DNA of 64,000 bases from Stutzerimonas stutzeri (lineage in GTDB: Bacteria; Pseudomonadota; Gammaproteobacteria; Pseudomonadales; Pseudomonadaceae). The notes beneath the pieces are model-generated. The model saw nothing but the letters and a program-made list of their open reading frames with translations. It was not told where the DNA came from and did not search any database. How positions within the stretch are numbered: position 1 is the stretch's first letter; each line of letters starts with the position of its first letter. The position numbers and the translations under genes were made by a program. The stretch spans positions 3,782,001-3,846,000 of the forward strand of contig NZ_CP073105.1 in the NCBI RefSeq assembly GCF_018138085.1, in the 5' to 3' direction. Shown piece after piece: positions 23,891 to 33,622 of the stretch.

Positions 23891-23920
23891 CCTTTGCCCC
23901 GATCACGCTCGGGGCAAAGG
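23891..23920 (+). terminator. Strong hairpin between lldP and lldD
   Basis: CCTTTGCCCCGA and TCGGGGCAAAGG form a perfect 12-bp stem with a 6-nt loop, 12 bp after the lldP stop. There is no following T-run, so it may reduce rather than stop transcription, or protect the 3' end of a processed lldP message. Confidence 0.5.
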
Positions 23921-24039
23921 TGTTGCAATCTCGCGATCGCGGGCCCGTCATGTAGCGAACGCGCCTGATCGTAATAGAGCCTTCGTCGACGACGAGAGCA
24001 CCACGAGACCTACCTCGTTTCACTCGGTGAGAACACACG

Positions 24040-25209
24040 ATGATCATCTCTGCCTCTACGGACTACCGCGCCGCAGCGAAACGCAAGCTGCCGCCTTTCC
24101 TGTTTCACTATGTCGACGGCGGCGCCTACGCCGAATACACGCTGCGCCGTAACGTCGAGGACCTGGCCAGCATCGCCCTGCGCCAGCGAGTGCTGCGCAA
24201 CATGTCCGAACTGAGCCTGGAAACCCAGCTGTTCGGCGAAACCCTGTCCATGCCGGTTGCCCTGGCCCCCGTCGGCCTGACCGGCATGCTCGCCCGCCGC
24301 GGCGAAGTGCAGGCCGCACGCGCCGCCGACAAGAAAGGCATTCCGTTCACCCTGTCCACCGTCTCGGTCTGCCCGATCGAAGAAGTGGTTCCGGCGATCA
24401 AGCGGCCCATGTGGTTCCAGCTCTATGTCCTGAAAGACCGCGGCTTCATGAAGAACGCGCTGGAGCGGGCCAAGGCGGCAGGCGTGACCACTCTGGTGTT
24501 TACCGTCGACATGCCGACCCCTGGCGCACGCTACCGCGACGCGCATTCGGGCATGAGCGGCCCGAACGCCAACGTGCGTCGTATGTTGCAGGCCATGACC
24601 CATCCCTTCTGGGCCTGGGACGTGGGCCTGCACGGCAAGCCGCACGACCTGGGCAACATCTCCACCTACCGCGGCCATCCGACCGGGCTGGAAGACTACA
24701 TCGGCTGGCTGGCCGCCAACTTCGACCCATCGATCTCCTGGAAGGACCTGGAGTGGATTCGCGAGTTCTGGGATGGCCCGATGGTTATCAAAGGCATCCT
24801 CGACGCCGAGGACGCCCGTGACGCCGTGACCTTCGGCGCGGACGGCATTATTGTCTCCAACCACGGCGGGCGTCAGCTCGACGGCGTGCTGTCCAGCGCC
24901 CGCGCCATGCCGGCGATTGCCGATGCAGTCAAGGGCGACCTGAAGATCCTCGCCGACTCCGGTATTCGCAGCGGCCTGGACGTGGTCCGCATGATTGCCC
25001 TCGGCGCGGACACGGTCATGCTCGGCCGCGCGTTCGCCTACGCGCTGGCAGCCGACGGCGAAGCCGGGGTCAGCAACCTGCTCGACCTGATCGAGAAGGA
25101 AATGCGCGTGGCCATGGTCCTCACCGGCGCCAAGTCGATCAGCGAAATCACCACCGACTCGCTGGTCCGCGAGATCGACCACTACCAGACCACCCGCCAC
25201 GTCGGCTAA
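24040..25209 (+). CDS. lldD: FMN-dependent L-lactate dehydrogenase
   Basis: Membrane-associated, NAD-independent oxidation of L-lactate to pyruvate, passing electrons to quinone. The 389-residue alpha-hydroxyacid oxidase starts [39 protein letters not shown]. It has the FMN-binding barrel with [17 protein letters not shown], the substrate Tyr/Asp motifs LYVLKDRGF and [15 protein letters not shown], the catalytic His and Arg in [10 protein letters not shown] (about residues 274-283) and the phosphate loop [14 protein letters not shown]. Preceded by GGTGAG as ribosome-binding site; second gene of the lactate operon. Confidence 0.97.
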   Translation: MIISASTDYRAAAKRKLPPFLFHYVDGGAYAEYTLRRNVEDLASIALRQRVLRNMSELSLETQLFGETLSMPVALAPVGLTGMLARRGEVQAARAADKKGIPFTLSTVSVCPIEEVVPAIKRPMWFQLYVLKDRGFMKNALERAKAAGVTTLVFTVDMPTPGARYRDAHSGMSGPNANVRRMLQAMTHPFWAWDVGLHGKPHDLGNISTYRGHPTGLEDYIGWLAANFDPSISWKDLEWIREFWDGPMVIKGILDAEDARDAVTFGADGIIVSNHGGRQLDGVLSSARAMPAIADAVKGDLKILADSGIRSGLDVVRMIALGADTVMLGRAFAYALAADGEAGVSNLLDLIEKEMRVAMVLTGAKSISEITTDSLVREIDHYQTTRHVG

Positions 25210-25225
25210 GCCTCGCCCCAAAACA

Positions 25226-25249
25226 GGCCGCGCGGCATGCCGTGCGGCC
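25226..25249 (+). repeat. Hairpin in the lldD-dld gap
   Basis: GGCCGCGCGGCA and TGCCGTGCGGCC form a 12-bp inverted repeat with one G-U type mismatch between lldD and dld. No U-tail; likely an intra-operon stability or attenuation hairpin. Confidence 0.45.
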
Positions 25250-25272
25250 CGCTTTCCCTTTCGGAGCCTGCC

Positions 25273-28107
25273 ATGAACGCGCCCGCCCTTCCGTCCGAAT
25301 TTCTAGCTGCCGTCGAGAGGCTGATCCCGGCCGAGCGGCGCTTCGACGATCCTCTCTCGACACTAGCTTTCGGTACCGACGCGAGCTTCTACCGCCTGAT
25401 TCCCAAACTGGTGGTGCGCGTCGAATCCGAGGCGGAAGTGGTGGGCCTGCTCAAGCTGGCCCACGCCCAACGGGTTCCGGTGACCTTCCGCGCGGCTGGC
25501 ACCAGCCTGTCCGGTCAGGCGATCTCCGACTCGGTGCTCATCGTGCTGGGCGACAGCTGGAACGGTCGCGAACTACGCAACGGCGGCGAGCAGATCCGCC
25601 TGCAGCCGGGCGTCATCGGCGCCAACGCCAACGCGGTCCTGGCGCCCCTGCAACGCAAGATCGGCCCCGACCCGGCCTCGATCAACGCAGCCAAGATCGG
25701 CGGCATCGTGGCCAACAACTCCAGCGGCATGTGCTGCGGCACGGCGCAGAACAGCTACAAGACGCTCGCCGGGCTGCGCCTGGTACTGGCCGACGGCAGC
25801 GTGGTCGACAGCGAATACGCCGCCAGCGTCGAAGCCTTCCGCAACACTCACGGCGCCCTGCTCGACGGGCTTGCCGAGCTGGGCCGCACGACGCGCGCCA
25901 ACACAGAGCTCGCCGCGAAGATCCGCCACAAGTACCGCCTGAAGAACACCACCGGGTTTTCACTCAACGCATTGGTCGACTATGACGACCCGCTCGATAT
26001 CCTCAACCATCTGATGGTCGGCTCCGAAGGCACCCTCGGCTTCATCAGCGCGGTGACCTACCACACCGTGCCGGACCACCCGCACAAGGCCAGCGCGCTG
26101 GTGGTTTTCCCGGACGTGGAAACCTGCTGTCTCGCCGTGCCGGTGCTCAAGCAGCAGCCGGTCTCCGCGGTGGAGCTGCTCGATCGCCGTAGCCTACGCT
26201 CGGTGGAAAACAAGGCCGGCATGCCTGACTGGGTCAAGCAGCTGTCGGCGGGCGCCTGCGCGCTGCTGATCGAATCGCGCGCGGCCAGCCAGTCGCTGCT
26301 GCATGAGCAGATCGACCAGATCATGACCTCGATCGCGCATTTCCCGGTCGAAAAGCAGGTCGATTTCAGCGAAGACCCGACCGTCTACAACCAGCTCTGG
26401 AAGATCCGCAAGGACACTTTCCCCGCCGTCGGTGCGGTGCGCCAGACCGGCACCACCGTGATCATCGAGGACGTGACCTTCCCCATCGAACGCCTGGCCG
26501 AGGGCGTCAACCGCCTGATTCAGCTGTTCGACAAGCATGCCTACAGCGAGGCGATCCTGTTCGGCCACGCGCTGGAAGGCAATCTGCACTTCGTCTTTAC
26601 CCAAGGCTTCGACGATCCGCAGCAAGTCGCCCGCTACGAAGCCTTCATGCAGGACGTCACCCAACTGGTCGCGGTGGAGTTCGGCGGTGCGCTGAAAGCC
26701 GAACACGGCACTGGCCGCAACATGGCGCCCTTCGTCGAACTCGAATGGGGCCACGAAGCCTACCAGCTGATGTGGCAGATCAAGCGCCTGCTCGACCCGC
26801 AGGGCATTCTCAATCCCGACGTAGTGCTCAGCGAAGCCCCGGACATCCACCTCAAGCACCTCAAGCCGATGCCCGCCGCTGACGAAATCGTCGACAAGTG
26901 CATCGAATGTGGCTTCTGCGAGCCGGTCTGCCCGTCCAACGGACTGACCCTGACGCCACGCCAGCGCATCGTCGTCTGGCGCGACATCCAGGCGAAGAAA
27001 CGCGCCGGCATCGACACCGCCGAACTCGAGCGGCTGTACGACTACCACGGCGTCGAAACCTGCGCCGCAACCGGCCTTTGCGCCCAGCGCTGTCCGGTGG
27101 GCATCAATACCGGCGACCTGGTGCGCAAGCTGCGCGGGCGCAACGCCGACAACACCCGCGCGGCCGATTGGCTGGCCGGGCATTTCAGCACCGCCGTGCA
27201 GGGTGCCCGGTTCATGTTGCACGTGGCCAACGGCGCGCACCTGATGATTGGCACGCGGCTGTTGAGCAAGACGTCCGCCGCGATCAGCAAGGCCAGCCAC
27301 GGCCGCGTGCCGCAGTGGACGCCCGCCACGCCGCAGCCGCTGCAACGCCTGCATTTACCCAGCCCACCCGCTGGCGATCAGCGCCCGCGAGTGGTCTATC
27401 TCGCCGCCTGCGTGTCGCGCGCCATGGGCCCCGCCGCGCGCGACCAGGAGCAGGAACCGCTGCTCGATACCACTCGCGCGCTGCTGGAAAAGGCCGGCCT
27501 CCAGGTCGTCTTCCCCGACGACTTGAACAACCTCTGCTGCGGCCAGCCCTTCGCCTCCAAAGGCTATCCCGAACAGGCCGAGCGCAAGCGTCAGGAAGCG
27601 CTGGATGCGCTGCTCAAGGCCAGCCGTGGCGGCCTTGATCCGATCTATTGCGACACCAGCCCCTGCACCCTGCGCCTGGTCCAGGACCTGGGCGACACGC
27701 GCCTGCAGGTGTTCGATCCGGTGCGCTTCATCCGCACCCATTTGCTCGACCGGCTGGACTTCGAGCCGCAGGACAACCCCATCGCCGTCCATGTCACGTG
27801 CAGTACCCAGCACCTGGGCGAAGCGCAGGCCCTGATCGACATCGCCCGCCGCTGCGCCAAGAACGTGATCGTGCCTGAAGGCATCCACTGCTGCGGCTTC
27901 GCCGGTGACAAGGGCTTTACCACGCCCGAGCTCAACGCCCACGCGCTGCGCAGCCTGAAGGATGCGGTGCAGGTCTGCGACGAGGGCATCTCCACCAGCC
28001 GCACCTGCGAAATCGGCCTGTCGCGACATGGCGGCATCGACTACCACGGGCTGGTCTACCTGGTTAACCGCAACAGCCGAGCCAGAGCGGCTGCCCCTTT
28101 CAGCTGA
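25273..28107 (+). CDS. FAD/Fe-S D-lactate dehydrogenase (Dld-II type)
   Basis: Large fused FAD-linked oxidase, 944 residues from the ATG at 25273 (MNAPALPSEFLAAVERLIP, with GGAG upstream). The order is an FAD_binding_4 domain (about 45-270, with RAAGTSLSGQAISDSVLI and NNSSGMCCG), the FAD-oxidase C domain (about 280-530), two 4Fe-4S motifs (CIECGFCEPVCPSN near 545 and CAATGLCAQRCPVG near 608), then two CCG heterodisulfide-reductase-like domains (LNNLCCGQPF; HCCGFAGDKG). In pseudomonads the third gene of lldPDE encodes this quinone-linked D-lactate dehydrogenase. The operon therefore handles both lactate enantiomers. Confidence 0.9.
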   Translation: MNAPALPSEFLAAVERLIPAERRFDDPLSTLAFGTDASFYRLIPKLVVRVESEAEVVGLLKLAHAQRVPVTFRAAGTSLSGQAISDSVLIVLGDSWNGRELRNGGEQIRLQPGVIGANANAVLAPLQRKIGPDPASINAAKIGGIVANNSSGMCCGTAQNSYKTLAGLRLVLADGSVVDSEYAASVEAFRNTHGALLDGLAELGRTTRANTELAAKIRHKYRLKNTTGFSLNALVDYDDPLDILNHLMVGSEGTLGFISAVTYHTVPDHPHKASALVVFPDVETCCLAVPVLKQQPVSAVELLDRRSLRSVENKAGMPDWVKQLSAGACALLIESRAASQSLLHEQIDQIMTSIAHFPVEKQVDFSEDPTVYNQLWKIRKDTFPAVGAVRQTGTTVIIEDVTFPIERLAEGVNRLIQLFDKHAYSEAILFGHALEGNLHFVFTQGFDDPQQVARYEAFMQDVTQLVAVEFGGALKAEHGTGRNMAPFVELEWGHEAYQLMWQIKRLLDPQGILNPDVVLSEAPDIHLKHLKPMPAADEIVDKCIECGFCEPVCPSNGLTLTPRQRIVVWRDIQAKKRAGIDTAELERLYDYHGVETCAATGLCAQRCPVGINTGDLVRKLRGRNADNTRAADWLAGHFSTAVQGARFMLHVANGAHLMIGTRLLSKTSAAISKASHGRVPQWTPATPQPLQRLHLPSPPAGDQRPRVVYLAACVSRAMGPAARDQEQEPLLDTTRALLEKAGLQVVFPDDLNNLCCGQPFASKGYPEQAERKRQEALDALLKASRGGLDPIYCDTSPCTLRLVQDLGDTRLQVFDPVRFIRTHLLDRLDFEPQDNPIAVHVTCSTQHLGEAQALIDIARRCAKNVIVPEGIHCCGFAGDKGFTTPELNAHALRSLKDAVQVCDEGISTSRTCEIGLSRHGGIDYHGLVYLVNRNSRARAAAPFS

Positions 28108-28269
28108 GGCGTGGCCCGGCGCGCGCCCGGTCACGCCGATGAAACGCTCGAGCGCAGCCGCAGTCCGACATTATGAGCCCAGCATTCACAGAGGCTCATT
28201 CGCCTCGGCGCCGCCGCGCAACAGCCGCATTGGCAGGCCCGCCGGGAAGTCAACTCCCTGGAGGATCTC

Positions 28270-28578
28270 ATGAAGAAATTTGCCCTATTTGCCGCAGCCG
28301 CCCTGATTGCCAGCCCCGCTGTATTCGCCGCTGACAAAAATCTCTGCCAGCTCAACCTGCAAGAGATCGAAGACAACATGGCCACCAACAAGGCCACTCT
28401 GGGCGATCCAGCTCGCGGCGAAGTCCAGGACCTGATCAAGAAGGCGCGCGACGCCAAGCAGTCCGGCGACACCGAGACCTGCATCGCGCAGTCGACCAAG
28501 GCGCTGCAAATGCTCGAAGGCCCTGGCAGCACCGGCAGCACCGGCTCGGCCGGAACCGGTTCGGGCGCCAGCAACTAA
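28270..28578 (+). CDS. Small exported protein of unknown function
   Basis: 102 residues, preceded by a strong GGAGG. A clear signal peptide MKKFALFAAAALIASPAVFA is followed by mature ADKNLCQLNLQEIEDNMATNK, so the product should be periplasmic. Two Cys (in NLCQL and ETCIAQS) could form one disulfide. The C-terminal 20 residues are a Gly/Ser/Thr linker-like tail ending in GSGASN. The body is helical. I do not recognise a family beyond a pseudomonad conserved hypothetical. Confidence 0.8.
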   Translation: MKKFALFAAAALIASPAVFAADKNLCQLNLQEIEDNMATNKATLGDPARGEVQDLIKKARDAKQSGDTETCIAQSTKALQMLEGPGSTGSTGSAGTGSGASN

Positions 28579-28686
28579 GCCCGGCCAGGCCACCCAGGCA
28601 AGGCCACCCCGCCGTGGTCCTTGCCGGATTTTTTCGCAGTGCTCCTTGAAACCCGATGAAACGACCCTACCTAACGTAAGCAAGTG

Positions 28687-28716
28687 TTCGACGCAGGCTG
28701 AGCTCTGGCGTACACT
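28687..28716 (+). promoter_or_regulatory. Candidate promoter of ssrA
   Basis: TTCGAC (28687-28692) and TACACT (28711-28716) are spaced by 18 bp and lie 31 bp ahead of the mature tmRNA 5' end, which would leave a short precursor leader. Consensus match is moderate. Confidence 0.4.
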
Positions 28717-28747
28717 GCGCAGCACATGAGGCTGCGACACGCTTCAT

Positions 28748-29126
28748 GGGGCCGATTAGGATTCGACGCCGGTAACAAAACTCTAGGTGCATGCCGAGTT
28801 GGTAACAGAACTCGTAAATCCACTGTTGCAAACTTATAGTTGCCAACGACGACAACTACGAAGGGTACGCGCTAGCCGCCTAACCTTCATCTGGTCGCTT
28901 CGGCGCCAGCGGTCACTAGGGGATGCCTGTAAACCCGAAATGACTGTCAGATAGAACAGGATCGCCGCCAAGTTCGCTGCAGACGTAACGGCTAAAACTC
29001 ATGCAGCTCGCTCCAAGCACCCTGCCAATCGGGCGGCGCGGAGTTAACTCAATAGATTTGGCTACGCATGTAGTACCGACAGTGGAGAGCTGGCGGACGG
29101 GGGTTCAAATCCCCCCGGCTCCACCA
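28748..29126 (+). ncRNA. ssrA: tmRNA (transfer-messenger RNA)
   Basis: Rescues stalled ribosomes with SmpB and tags the peptide for proteolysis. The 5' end GGGGCCGATTAGGATTCGAC and the 3' end with T-arm GGGGGTTCAAATCCCCC and acceptor CGGCTCCACCA pair as a tRNA-like domain. The tag reading frame at 28842-28883 encodes ANDDNYEGYALAA and stops at TAA. Length is 379 nt with CCA encoded. The island integrase starts 99 bp after this 3' end, making it the likely attachment site. Confidence 0.98.
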
Positions 29127-29224
29127 ATTCAACACTGAAACCCGTCTAGAACGCGGGTTTCAGACCAGATTTGATGGCATTGGATTACTCACAGTCCGTC
29201 TGTGAATCCAAAAGGTATGCCATC

Positions 29225-31666
29225 ATGTCCAAGCGTCAAAGCAAAACAGGTGTCCCTCACCTGGTCTATCAAGCCAACACTGGCTTCCAGTACTACCTCA
29301 CATTCCCGAAGCATTTCGCGGCCAACCCGAAACTGCCTGCGCAAATCCGGTGGTCGCTCAGCCACGACGAAGCGCTTGCCCGCGACCTTGCGAGGTATCT
29401 GAACACGGCTTTCGAGCAGTTCCTTGCCAAGGCAACAGAGCACTACGTCGAGCTCTTTTCTGACCGCCTGCTGGTTGACCTCCAAAGGTTTCACCTTGCG
29501 GTAGCGGAAGCACTCAAATTCGCCGACCGAGTTTGGAAAGTCCGCCCGTCGCCAATGAAGCTTGCGAACCAAGACCTTTCGGTCGCCCACGCTCGCATGA
29601 TGAAAGAGAGTGCCGAGCGTGTAGTGCTCTATAGCCACGAGCCAGGGGGCGAAATTTTCTTCGCACTCACACCAACGCCCGCACTTGTAAAAGCGCTTGG
29701 GGTCGGGTTCGTACGCTTTGACTGGCCGCTCGGAACCAGCAACCAGAACGTGGCGAGCGACGCTGCCCGGTACATTTACGCCGCCCTTGATGTACTCGAG
29801 ACCGTCCCACCCTCTCCAGGGCGCTATTCGAAAGAATCTCCTGCGTTTGCAGCGATGACGCTCTATGAATACCTGTGCCATGCCCGTCCAGACCAGGGTC
29901 GGAATCTCATGCACATCCCCTCAGCACTACCGCAGTCTCGGCAAGCTTTGCATTTTCATCTTCAGCAAGCCAACGCGATGCATTTGAAGCTGCGCATCAT
30001 TGACCGTGCGCTCCTGGTGCAGGAAGAGTCCGGGCTTTATGTGATGCTTATCGAACTCGATCCGCTGTGCATGAAAGCGCATCTGAGAGAAAAGAAAAGC
30101 TTTCGGATTGAGCTGCTCACTAGCTCGATCATCATTGCGGTCCTCATGCTGACGTATACGCTGCAGAAGGTTGATAAGGTGCTGTTGCGTTACTTTCAGG
30201 AAGACGATCACGAAGATCCTTACGCCCAGGCGATGCAGGAGATCGGTGACCTCGTTCGGCGGATGTTGGGCTCTGCTGCAACCACCGAGCCTATGCAGAC
30301 GATTCCGGAGCTGAACTCACCGACAGATGCTGTGGCACCGCCGCAGGATCCTGGCACGCTCGCGTTGCTGAATGCGCTCGGGAGCGTTCTGCCCGACTCG
30401 CAGAAAGCCAGGCTTGAAACCCTATTTACGCAGCCCTCTGTCAATGAACGCATTGTCTCGCCGGTGTGCGGTCCAAACGCAGGGTTGAGCCTCGCAGCTT
30501 TGGTAAAGGAATACGAAGAACGGCAAATTCGTGAAGGAGCCTGGGCTAATCCGCGGACTCGCATTACCGCTCGGGCCCGCCTGGAAGGGCTGTGCGAGCT
30601 GCTTGGCGGGCACCGGCAAGTCGAAACGCTGACTCGTGCTGAATTCAACACGCTACGCGATCATCTGCGCAGCTATCCGAAGAACCGGCACCGCCTTCGC
30701 GCCACCCGTAACCAGCCGCTGAGCAAGATCATCAGCGACGGGAAATTTGAGCCGATCAATCCGCGCACCGCGAAAAAGTTCTTTGAGCTGGCAAGGGCGC
30801 TTGTCACCTACGCACATGATCAAGGCCACATCACCGAAAACGTCGCGGCCGGATTGGCATTCAGCACCAAAGGTGCCGAGGCCCCGAGGAAGCGCACCTA
30901 TAGCCCAAGCCAGATCGAGAAACTTCTTCACGGCCCGGCCTACACACTGACCCAGCCGCCTCGCTGGCGTCTGGACGACTACAAGTTTTGGTTGCCGCTG
31001 CTTGGCCTCTATACCGGCGCGAGGCTCAGCGAGCTGTGCCAGCTACGGCTCGAAGACATTCGGCAGGAGCTCGGCGTTTGGATCATCAGCATCAATCGGA
31101 CAGGGTCGAAGCAACTCAAAACGTCCGACTCTGAACGGCTAGTTCCCATTCACAAGCAGCTGATCGAGACAGGCTTCCTCGAGTATCACCAAGCTCGCCT
31201 GGACATAGTAAAGCAGGATATGAAAGCTCCCCTTTTCGAAAACATCCGAGTCTATGGTGATCTTTCTCCTGGGCACGTTGCGAGTCGTTGGTACCTGGGC
31301 TCAAGCCAGAGCAGTCATGGCTACTTGGGGCTCTGCGGCCTCGGAGAGGAGGGCCTGACGTATCACGGCCTGCGCCACACCTTTATTAACCAATTCCGCA
31401 GACAGAACCTGGACCTCGCGAAAGCTAAAGCACTCGTGGGTCACGCTGATAAAAGTACAACTGGCGGCTATGGCGACTGTTATCCGTCAGACGTCCTTAA
31501 GGACGAGCTCGACAAAATCGATTTCGGGCTTGGCTTGGATCATATCCATTACCGGCACTATCAGGAGCTAAAAAAAGCACAAGGTGACTTCAAAGTTGGC
31601 CGGCCGGTTGGCACGCCATTTCCGAACGTGCGAGCTCTTAAGCGCCACTGGAAATCGTACGCATAA
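29225..31666 (+). CDS. Large tyrosine recombinase (island integrase), 813 residues
   Basis: First gene after the ssrA 3' end. I prefer the ATG at 29225 (MSKRQSKTGVPHLVYQANTGFQYYLTF); an upstream ATG would begin 45 bp from ssrA. The N-terminal part resembles the DUF6538 type of phage-like integrase. After a 400-residue middle region comes a SAM-like arm (about 430-530) and the catalytic domain with box I Arg in LGLYTGARLSELCQL, HGLRHTF (H-x-x-R), VGHADKSTTGGYGD with the final Tyr. All catalytic residues are present. Length is about twice a usual integrase. It probably integrates the island at ssrA; that link is inferred from position. Confidence 0.9.
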   Translation: MSKRQSKTGVPHLVYQANTGFQYYLTFPKHFAANPKLPAQIRWSLSHDEALARDLARYLNTAFEQFLAKATEHYVELFSDRLLVDLQRFHLAVAEALKFADRVWKVRPSPMKLANQDLSVAHARMMKESAERVVLYSHEPGGEIFFALTPTPALVKALGVGFVRFDWPLGTSNQNVASDAARYIYAALDVLETVPPSPGRYSKESPAFAAMTLYEYLCHARPDQGRNLMHIPSALPQSRQALHFHLQQANAMHLKLRIIDRALLVQEESGLYVMLIELDPLCMKAHLREKKSFRIELLTSSIIIAVLMLTYTLQKVDKVLLRYFQEDDHEDPYAQAMQEIGDLVRRMLGSAATTEPMQTIPELNSPTDAVAPPQDPGTLALLNALGSVLPDSQKARLETLFTQPSVNERIVSPVCGPNAGLSLAALVKEYEERQIREGAWANPRTRITARARLEGLCELLGGHRQVETLTRAEFNTLRDHLRSYPKNRHRLRATRNQPLSKIISDGKFEPINPRTAKKFFELARALVTYAHDQGHITENVAAGLAFSTKGAEAPRKRTYSPSQIEKLLHGPAYTLTQPPRWRLDDYKFWLPLLGLYTGARLSELCQLRLEDIRQELGVWIISINRTGSKQLKTSDSERLVPIHKQLIETGFLEYHQARLDIVKQDMKAPLFENIRVYGDLSPGHVASRWYLGSSQSSHGYLGLCGLGEEGLTYHGLRHTFINQFRRQNLDLAKAKALVGHADKSTTGGYGDCYPSDVLKDELDKIDFGLGLDHIHYRHYQELKKAQGDFKVGRPVGTPFPNVRALKRHWKSYA

Positions 31667-31829
31667 GGCCTAGCAAAACAGAGGCGGGAGCCCCGCTCCT
31701 GCCCTTTTACACATCCTTAATTATTGACAAATTGTCAACAAAAGCTATCGAAAGCAAGACCCCAATAGATTATCTTGACTGTTCATTTATACAGTAATAA
31801 TCTCAAGCCTCACCCACTGTGAGGTATAT

Positions 31830-33089
31830 ATGAATGTAACGTCCCCCATCTCCATTCCTTTTTATAAGGGCCTGAGTCTGATCGTAGAGCCTGGCCATGA
31901 AGAGCACTTGCGAATCGCCTTGGCGAATATCTCTGCGGTAACGGACGCGATAAACCGCTTCCACTCTTCACCGTTACTGACTGAGTTCATGGACACTACG
32001 CTGTCCCGCTTCCTGCGAGAAAACACTTATGCAGGAAAGTCCGAGCATATGCTGCGGGCGCGGATGGAAAAGCTGAAGGTCATCCTGACCCGAGATAATC
32101 CTACACGCCGAGTCGCTGAGCTTGATCGAGCTGATGTGCAGCGTCTAAAAGATCAGCTGCCATTGTTACTGAAGCAGAACTCGGCTTCGGGTAGTAAAGG
32201 CGCAAACCTCACGACCTATTACCAGCTGTTCAATCGCATGCTGGACGAGGCGCTGGAGAGCAAGCTGATTACCGATGCGATCAAGGTTGCCACTTGCAGT
32301 ACCAAACAGGCCGAGGTCACCAAGCCATTTCTGGATAGCAACCTGATTCAGATGCTCGCCGGCTGGCCTTACCAAAAGTACCTCGCGGGCACACTGCCCA
32401 AGGTCTACCAGGACGCCAAGCCGTATCGGTTCTGGTTGCTTCCTCTCGGGCTCTACACCGGCGCGCGGCTCAATGAACTCTGCCAGCTTCGTGTGCATGA
32501 TGTGATCCGGGATGTCCATGGCGTAGAACTCATCGACATAAACGATAACGGCTACAGCAAGTCGCTGAAAACGGGCTCATCGGCACGGCAGATTCCGATC
32601 TGCACGAAGCTTGTGGAGATGGGTTTTATGAATTTCGTAGAGGAACGACGTCAGGCCGATGGCAACGATGCATTGCTTTTCGGCGAGCTGAGCTTCGATC
32701 CGAAGCACCTATACTCCAGAGATCCGAGTCGCTTTTTCTGCGGGCCATGCACGGGAACAGGCTATATTGGCCAGCATTGTCCACCGGCGGTTAATGGCGG
32801 GCTCAATTTTAAAAGTCTCCGTCGCTCGTTTGCCGTGCGGCTGGAACGGTCAGGCATATCTCCATCCACGATCGCCCATCTGCTGGGCCATGAGGGCGGT
32901 GCTCCGGAGGTCACAGCAGACCACTACTTGGAAAAGCCGCTGAGTTTGAGATTACTGGAGCAGATGGAGCGCGGCCTGACTTACAACATCCAGACCGACG
33001 AGATTCGCTGGGAACATTTTAAAATGCTGCTCCATAGCCAGGCGGGACGCGGAAAGCGCGGGAGGAAAAGTAAGCTGCAGCTTCACTAA
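31830..33089 (+). CDS. Second tyrosine recombinase, 419 residues
   Basis: Follows the first recombinase after 163 bp on the same strand, with a good GAGG site. It shares with it the box I segment LLPLGLYTGARLNELCQLRVHDV and the strand after it (NGYSKSLKTGSSARQIPI). Box II reads FKSLRRSFAVRLERSG where HGLRHTF is expected, so the His of H-x-x-R is replaced by Lys. LLGHEGGAPEVTADHYLEKP supplies the third His and the nucleophile Tyr. A SAM-like N-terminal arm covers about 60-150. Activity may be altered, or it may act as a partner of the other recombinases. Confidence 0.85.
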   Translation: MNVTSPISIPFYKGLSLIVEPGHEEHLRIALANISAVTDAINRFHSSPLLTEFMDTTLSRFLRENTYAGKSEHMLRARMEKLKVILTRDNPTRRVAELDRADVQRLKDQLPLLLKQNSASGSKGANLTTYYQLFNRMLDEALESKLITDAIKVATCSTKQAEVTKPFLDSNLIQMLAGWPYQKYLAGTLPKVYQDAKPYRFWLLPLGLYTGARLNELCQLRVHDVIRDVHGVELIDINDNGYSKSLKTGSSARQIPICTKLVEMGFMNFVEERRQADGNDALLFGELSFDPKHLYSRDPSRFFCGPCTGTGYIGQHCPPAVNGGLNFKSLRRSFAVRLERSGISPSTIAHLLGHEGGAPEVTADHYLEKPLSLRLLEQMERGLTYNIQTDEIRWEHFKMLLHSQAGRGKRGRKSKLQLH

Positions 33090-33143
33090 CGCATAGAGCG
33101 GGAACGATCATCGCTTGGAGATGGTTATGAGACAGGATGAATG

Positions 33144-33173
33144 AAAGGCCGCAGCTAATCTGCGGCCTTTTTG
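33144..33173 (+). terminator. Terminator after the second recombinase
   Basis: AAAGGCCGCAG and CTGCGGCCTTT make a perfect 11-bp stem with loop CTAAT and a T-run; it lies 55 bp after the recombinase stop. Confidence 0.88.
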
Positions 33174-33600
33174 GTTCTCAACACAACAGGAAAGAAACCG
33201 AATATTCACGCAACTCCGGGCATCGCTTGCGGCGACGGTTGGCACACCCTATCGCGGAGCACACTCCACCATCGAAGAACTTGCATCCGCTGCGACGAGA
33301 ATTCCGTGCAGTCAGCTGCTGCCACACAAATCGCACTTGAAGCGTGGGCGCTTTGGCATCAGACCGGACACCGCTTCATAACGCCACTGTGACAGACACA
33401 CGGCACGGTCACCCGGCGCATCGACACTCACTAACTGCCGCAACCCCTACGAGTGACACGGCGAGACTGCAGCACTCGAGTCATGTGACATGGCGGTCGT
33501 AAGACAAGTGTGCCGCGGTGATCGGGCTTATGATTGAGGCCTGGGCGGCAGCGCCCGCGAATGGCGCAGATCACGTCTGTGCACAATCGCCATTTCGGCC
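33174..33600. other. Non-coding stretch, no recognisable gene
   Basis: Only short open frames occur. One on the plus strand (33171-33392) contains CGDGWHTLSRSTLHHRRTCIRC, which looks superficially like a zinc ribbon, but it starts inside the terminator without a ribosome-binding site. I see no homology I can name. Confidence 0.5.
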
Positions 33601-33622
33601 AGGCAACGCCTGGCGGCTATGA

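Noticed and set aside
29092..29126. A second intact copy of the ssrA 3' end marking the far island boundary
   Set aside because: None was found up to base 64000; only the two degenerate relics. The island must continue beyond the window, or its right att site has decayed.
33171..33392. 73-codon frame with a Cys/His pattern (zinc-ribbon-like)
   Set aside because: Starts in the terminator of the preceding gene, has no ribosome-binding site, and the pattern is not a recognised domain.
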